From the NCBI GenBank assembly GCA_963739345.1, contig CAVUAA010000002.1:405082-469081 (forward strand): 64,000 nucleotides of DNA, read 5' to 3'. The notes beneath the pieces are model-generated. The model worked only from the letters and a program-made list of their open reading frames with translations. It was not told where the DNA came from and did no database searches. The position numbers and the translations under genes are program-made. Source of the DNA: CAVUAA01 sp963739345 (lineage in GTDB: Bacteria > Chlamydiota > Chlamydiia > Chlamydiales > JAFEGQ01). Shown piece after piece: positions 60,556 through 64,000 of this stretch (positions are counted from its first letter, which is position 1; each line of letters starts with the position of its first letter).

Positions 60556-61686
60556 CTAATCGGTGTTCGACTCCGCCTTCGGAGTTGTGTCGGCCTTCTT
60601 GTCTTCCTTCTTCTTGAACAGGTTGCTGAGGCCGCCTGTCACGGGCGCGCGGTGCTTGCCGGCGGTGGACTTGGTGGATACGCCGCCACCTGGAGTCGCC
60701 TTGAGCGAGTTGAGGACTCGGGTGACTGGGCCCTTCGCCTCCGAGGTGTCGGCAGTCTTGCTCAGCTGCGTGGTGGATGCGGCAGGCAGGTTGTCGCCGG
60801 TGACCGGGTTGACCTTGAGAGTGCCCGCAACGACGTTGCGGACTGCATCCCGAGGCGCGAGGAGAACATTCCCGCGCAGACGCGAGATCTCGCTGCCGTT
60901 CATCTGTGCCGGGTTTGTCTCCGGATCACTGCCAACGGGCTGCGGCAGTACATCGTCGACCGCGAAGACGATCGGATCGGTGACGTAGTTCGGCCCGTCG
61001 ATGTAGGCCTGCAGCGCCTGATAGAGCGGCTTGTTGTTCCCGGTCTCGAAGCTGGTCTGCACGCCCTCCGCAACGGCGACGAGCCCAAGCGGCGCGGTAA
61101 CGGCGCTCTGGGCGGCGCGCACGCCGGACGCTGCAAACCCGGCGCCTAACCGCGCCGCAGCGTAGACGGGGCCCTCGTTATCGACGTCCGGTGATGTTCC
61201 CAGGCCGAGGCTGTCGCCGATGGCTTCCTTGATGTCGTCTCGCGCCGCGATGAGCTGATCGGCACGGAACTGCGTGATCAGACTTTCGCCCCGCTGTTCC
61301 TGCACGTTGTCCGGGTCCCCGCCGAGCGGTGCGGGCAGCAAGTCGTCCAGCGCATAGATCGCCGGGTCAGCCGCCCACTGCGGTCCGTCGACGAGCTCCT
61401 TCAAGATGGCGAACGCAGCGGCGTTGTTGGCAGGGCCGCCCTGGGCGAGCGCGATTGCAGCCGATGCGAAGCCAACGGGAGCACCCACCAACCCCTCGAC
61501 GGTCCTCTGTGCCGACAGCGCAAGGTTTTCCGCGGGAGTCCCAGTCAACGCTGCCGCTAGCTGGACGTCAGCTTCGGCGCTTCGCAGGACTTCCGGTGCC
61601 TGCTGTGCGATCGGAAGTGCGGCGACAACGCCCGCCCCGACGAGCGCAACACCGGCGGTGACGCAACCCTGGACGCGATCCTTCAT
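60556..61686 (-). CDS. Secreted two-module repeat protein (mycobacterial)
   Basis: 376 residues with a signal peptide (VALVGAGVVAALPIAQQAP) and two similar modules, each Ala-rich with a signature WAADPAIYALDDLLPAPLGG (module 1) and YVTDPIVFAVDDVLPQPVGS (module 2), spaced about 135 residues apart. Ends in a Lys/Ala/Thr-rich tail. The Ala/Gly-rich, exported architecture is common in mycobacteria (PE-like neighbours), but I cannot name a family. Convergent with typA. Confidence 0.6.
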   Translation of the reverse strand: MKDRVQGCVTAGVALVGAGVVAALPIAQQAPEVLRSAEADVQLAAALTGTPAENLALSAQRTVEGLVGAPVGFASAAIALAQGGPANNAAAFAILKELVDGPQWAADPAIYALDDLLPAPLGGDPDNVQEQRGESLITQFRADQLIAARDDIKEAIGDSLGLGTSPDVDNEGPVYAAARLGAGFAASGVRAAQSAVTAPLGLVAVAEGVQTSFETGNNKPLYQALQAYIDGPNYVTDPIVFAVDDVLPQPVGSDPETNPAQMNGSEISRLRGNVLLAPRDAVRNVVAGTLKVNPVTGDNLPAASTTQLSKTADTSEAKGPVTRVLNSLKATPGGGVSTKSTAGKHRAPVTGGLSNLFKKKEDKKADTTPKAESNTD

Positions 61687-62131
61687 ATTTTCCCCTCGAT
61701 TTTGATTTTGGATCTAACCCGACCCCGTTCCGAAGCGTAAGGCTTTAATCGATTCAGAACAAGTTTGCTGAGCATGCTGTCAAAACTTGCACGTCGGACA
61801 GTGCGACTGGGTGTGGATGTCACTTGGCGCACGCCGTATCAGCACGGTTCCGGAGTCTAGCTGCTACCTGAGAAAAACCGAGATAATTCGAGACAGATTT
61901 GACGGAACACCCGCTGGAGGCGGTGACTCTACCCCCTAAACTCTTAGAAACTTGGATAGATGAAGTTCGCTAGATTCTCCATACCAGTGCGTATGGCCTG
62001 GCAGGAACGTGCGCCCGAGCCTTGTAAGCTGAGCCAGCAAATATAGTTTGCCCTGACGGCTTCGTAAATTGGATAGCCGCACTAGCGGACACGCTCAGGA
62101 ATCGGAGGATCCGACCGCGGTCGATACCCTG
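61687..62131. other. Intergenic region upstream of lpqW
   Basis: 445 bp between divergent genes, noticeably less G+C-rich than its surroundings (TTTTGATTTTGG and AAATATAGTTTGCC). Likely promoter region for both. No RNA gene seen. Confidence 0.4.
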
Positions 62132-64000
62132 ATGGGCGTGTCCCCCGCCCGCGTTCGTCAATGGATCGCGCGCGGCGTCGTTCTCGCCTCACTGGGCGTA
62201 GTCGTCGGCAGCTGCACTGTGAGCCCGCCGCCGGCGCCCCAGAGCACCGACACCACGGAGACCACTGCTCCGCCGCCGCCCAAGGCGACCCAGATCATCA
62301 TGGCCATCGACACGATCGGCCCTGGCTTCAACTCCCACCTGCTGTCGGACCAGTCGCCGGTGAACGCGGCGATCAGCTCGTTGGTCCTGCCGAGTTCGTT
62401 CCGGCCGGTGTCTGACGCGACGTCGCCAACAGGCTCGCGATGGGAGATGGACCCGACGCTGTTGGTGTCGGCCCAGGTGACGAACGACAACCCGTTCACC
62501 GTCACCTACAAGATTCGCCCCGAAGCCAGCTGGACCGACAACGCGCCGATCGCTGCGGACGACTACTGGTATCTCTGGCGGCAGATGGTCAGCGAGCCCG
62601 GTGTCGTCGACCCCGCGGGCTATGACCTCATCACCGGCGTTCAGTCGATCGAGGGCGGCAAGACGGCGGTGGTGACGTTCTCGCAGCCGTATCCGGCGTG
62701 GCGGGAATTGTTCAACGACATCTTGCCCGCACACATCGTCAAGGACATTCCGGGCGGCTTCGCCTCGGGCCTCGCGCGTGCGCTACCGGTGACGGGTGGC
62801 CAGTTCCGGGTGGAGAACATCGACCCGCAGCGCGAGGAAATTCTGCTGGCGCGTAACGACCGCTACTGGGCCGAGCCCGCGAAGCCCGATCAGCTCTTGT
62901 TCAGGCGAGCGGGTGCGACTGCGGCACTGGCGGATTCGATGCGCAACGGCGACACACAGGTGGCCCAGGTGCACGGTGGGACGGCGGCATTCGCACAGCT
63001 ATCGGCCATCCCAGATGTGCGGACGTCGCGGATCGTCGCGCCGCGGGTCATGCAGCTGACCATGCGAGCGCAGCAGCCGAAGCTTGCCGATCCGCAAGTG
63101 CGCAAAGCGATTCTGGGGCTGCTCGACGTCGACCTCCTCGCGTCAGTGGGCGCCGGCAGCGACAACACGGTGACGCTGGCGCAGGCGCAAGTGCGTTCAC
63201 CGTCGGATCCCGGTTACACACCGACTGCGCCGCCGGCACTCAGTAAAGAAGCCGCGCTTCAGCTGTTGGGGAACAGCGGGTATCAGCTCGTGGCCCTGGA
63301 TGCGCCGCCGACGCTGACCCCGGGCACCCCCGTGCCCGATGAGGACCGCGGGCGCATCACCAAGGACGGCGAACCGCTGTCGTTGGTGATCGGCGTGGCG
63401 ACCAACGACCCGACATCGGTGGCGGTGGCCAACACCGGGCTGACGAGCTGCGCAACGTCGGTATCAAAGCATCGGTGCTCGCGTTGGACCCTGTTGTGCT
63501 GTACGGGGATGCCCTCGCGCAGAACCGGGTGGACGCGATCGTCGGCTGGCATCAGGCGGGCGGCGATCTCGGCACCGCATTGTCGTCCCGGTATGGCTGC
63601 CGGGCACTGGATGCGACGGCCGCGCCGACCACGACCGCAGGCGCGCCTCCGGTCTACCACGTCGTCGACGACTTCACCACTGCGACCCCGTCGTCGACGA
63701 CCGGCACCACGACGGCGACGCCGACGACGCAAAGCCCGGCGCCGGACTCCGATCAGCTCATTCAGGCGCCAAGAACCTGACCGGCGTCTGTGACCGGAGC
63801 ATCCAGCCGAAGATAGATGCCGCGCTGCGGGGAACCGAGAACATCGGCGAGGTGATCGACGCGGTCGAGCCCCGACTGTGGAACATGTCGACGGTTGGCC
63901 GATCCTGCAGGACACGACGATCGTCGCTGCGGGGCCGCGCGTGCAGGGGGTCAGTCTGTCCGGAGCCGTACCCGTCGGCATCGTGGGCGACGCATCCTTT
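62132..64000 (+). pseudogene. lpqW: LpqW-type lipoprotein, frameshifted and cut by window end (mycobacterial)
   Basis: ABC-type peptide-binding fold lipoprotein that in mycobacteria regulates lipoarabinomannan synthesis. Start MGVSPARVRQWIARGVVLAS, lipobox VVVGSC, then a long Thr/Pro linker and the solute-binding domain. The reading frame moves three times: near 63440 (ANTG|ADELRNVGIKAS, one G short), near 63765 (LIQA|AKNLTGVCDRSIQPK, one G short) and near 63890 (MSTV|WPILQDTTIVAAGP, one T short). All three are homopolymer or repeat undercalls, so sequencing error is likelier than a dead gene. Corresponds to Rv1166. Confidence 0.8.

Overview
The window joins two unrelated genomes. Bases 1 to about 57,628 are chromosome of a member of the Chlamydiota. 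They carry the chlamydial clusters pbp2-sufBCDS, a type III secretion operon (sctJ, a CT560-like gene, sctL, sctR, sctS, sctT) with lipA-lpdA nearby, secA-TPR-psd/mnmE-nth, ruvA-ruvC-coiled coil, and the gpsA/UTP-sugar uridylyltransferase pair, plus ankyrin/F-box and type III chaperone genes typical of an intracellular lifestyle. Base composition looks G+C-richer than that of the well-known chlamydiae, so an uncultured, environmental (amoeba- or protist-associated) lineage is likely. From about 57,628 to the end the sequence becomes strongly G+C-rich and is mycobacterial: mutT2 (5'-truncated), a small zinc-ribbon membrane protein, typA/bipA, a secreted repeat protein and lpqW, in the order expected of Mycobacterium. 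The join falls inside two broken genes and carries no mobile-element hallmarks, so an assembly chimera is more likely than transfer.

Layout. 1-2.7 kb: two adjacent ankyrin-repeat genes, one with an N-terminal F-box-like motif (host-directed effector candidates). 2.8-6.6 kb: a class B penicillin-binding protein and a divergent protein kinase. 6.6-14.0 kb: the SUF iron-sulfur operon, split between sufD and sufS by a 2.8-kb island holding a dead gene and an ATPase cassette. 14.0-18.3 kb: type III secretion core genes. 18.4-26.2 kb: MATE exporter, repeats, a frameshifted HEAT-repeat gene, a membrane protein, lipoate genes and about 1.2 kb of gene-poor, repeat-bearing DNA. 26.3-33.3 kb: secA, TPR, psd, mnmE, nth. 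33.3-45.6 kb: an ATPase cassette, ruvAC, envelope glycosyltransferases, two paralogous unknowns, a nucleotide-sugar enzyme, a second ATPase cassette, gpsA and nnr. 45.7-57.6 kb: nucleotide-sugar genes, a transposon-disrupted pgeF, a third ATPase cassette, coaD/rsmD, and a SycD-like chaperone upstream of a four-module membrane protein.

The most unusual feature is a scattered set of single-gene AAA+ ATPase cassettes at 11.1, 33.3, 41.5 and 50.6 kb. Three have a C-terminal DUF234-type PD-(D/E)XK-like domain and one has a DUF4143-type domain. Each sits beside or inside an otherwise conserved gene order. Each is preceded, within roughly 6-22 bp of its start, by its own palindrome or repeat array of unrelated sequence. 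Two of the arrays repeat at exactly 55 bp, and orphan palindromes with about 54.5-bp spacing occur at 20.1 kb. This looks like a family of self-regulated ATPase-nuclease elements. A second novelty is a family of about 162-bp terminal-inverted-repeat elements (four copies). One copy is inserted in pgeF with a clean 3-bp target duplication, and another supplies the ribosome-binding site and start codon of sufD.

Several genes on both sides of the join are broken by one-base changes, mostly in homopolymer runs (pgeF, sufS, the HEAT gene, the 10.1-kb remnant, lpqW). This points to sequencing error as much as to gene decay.
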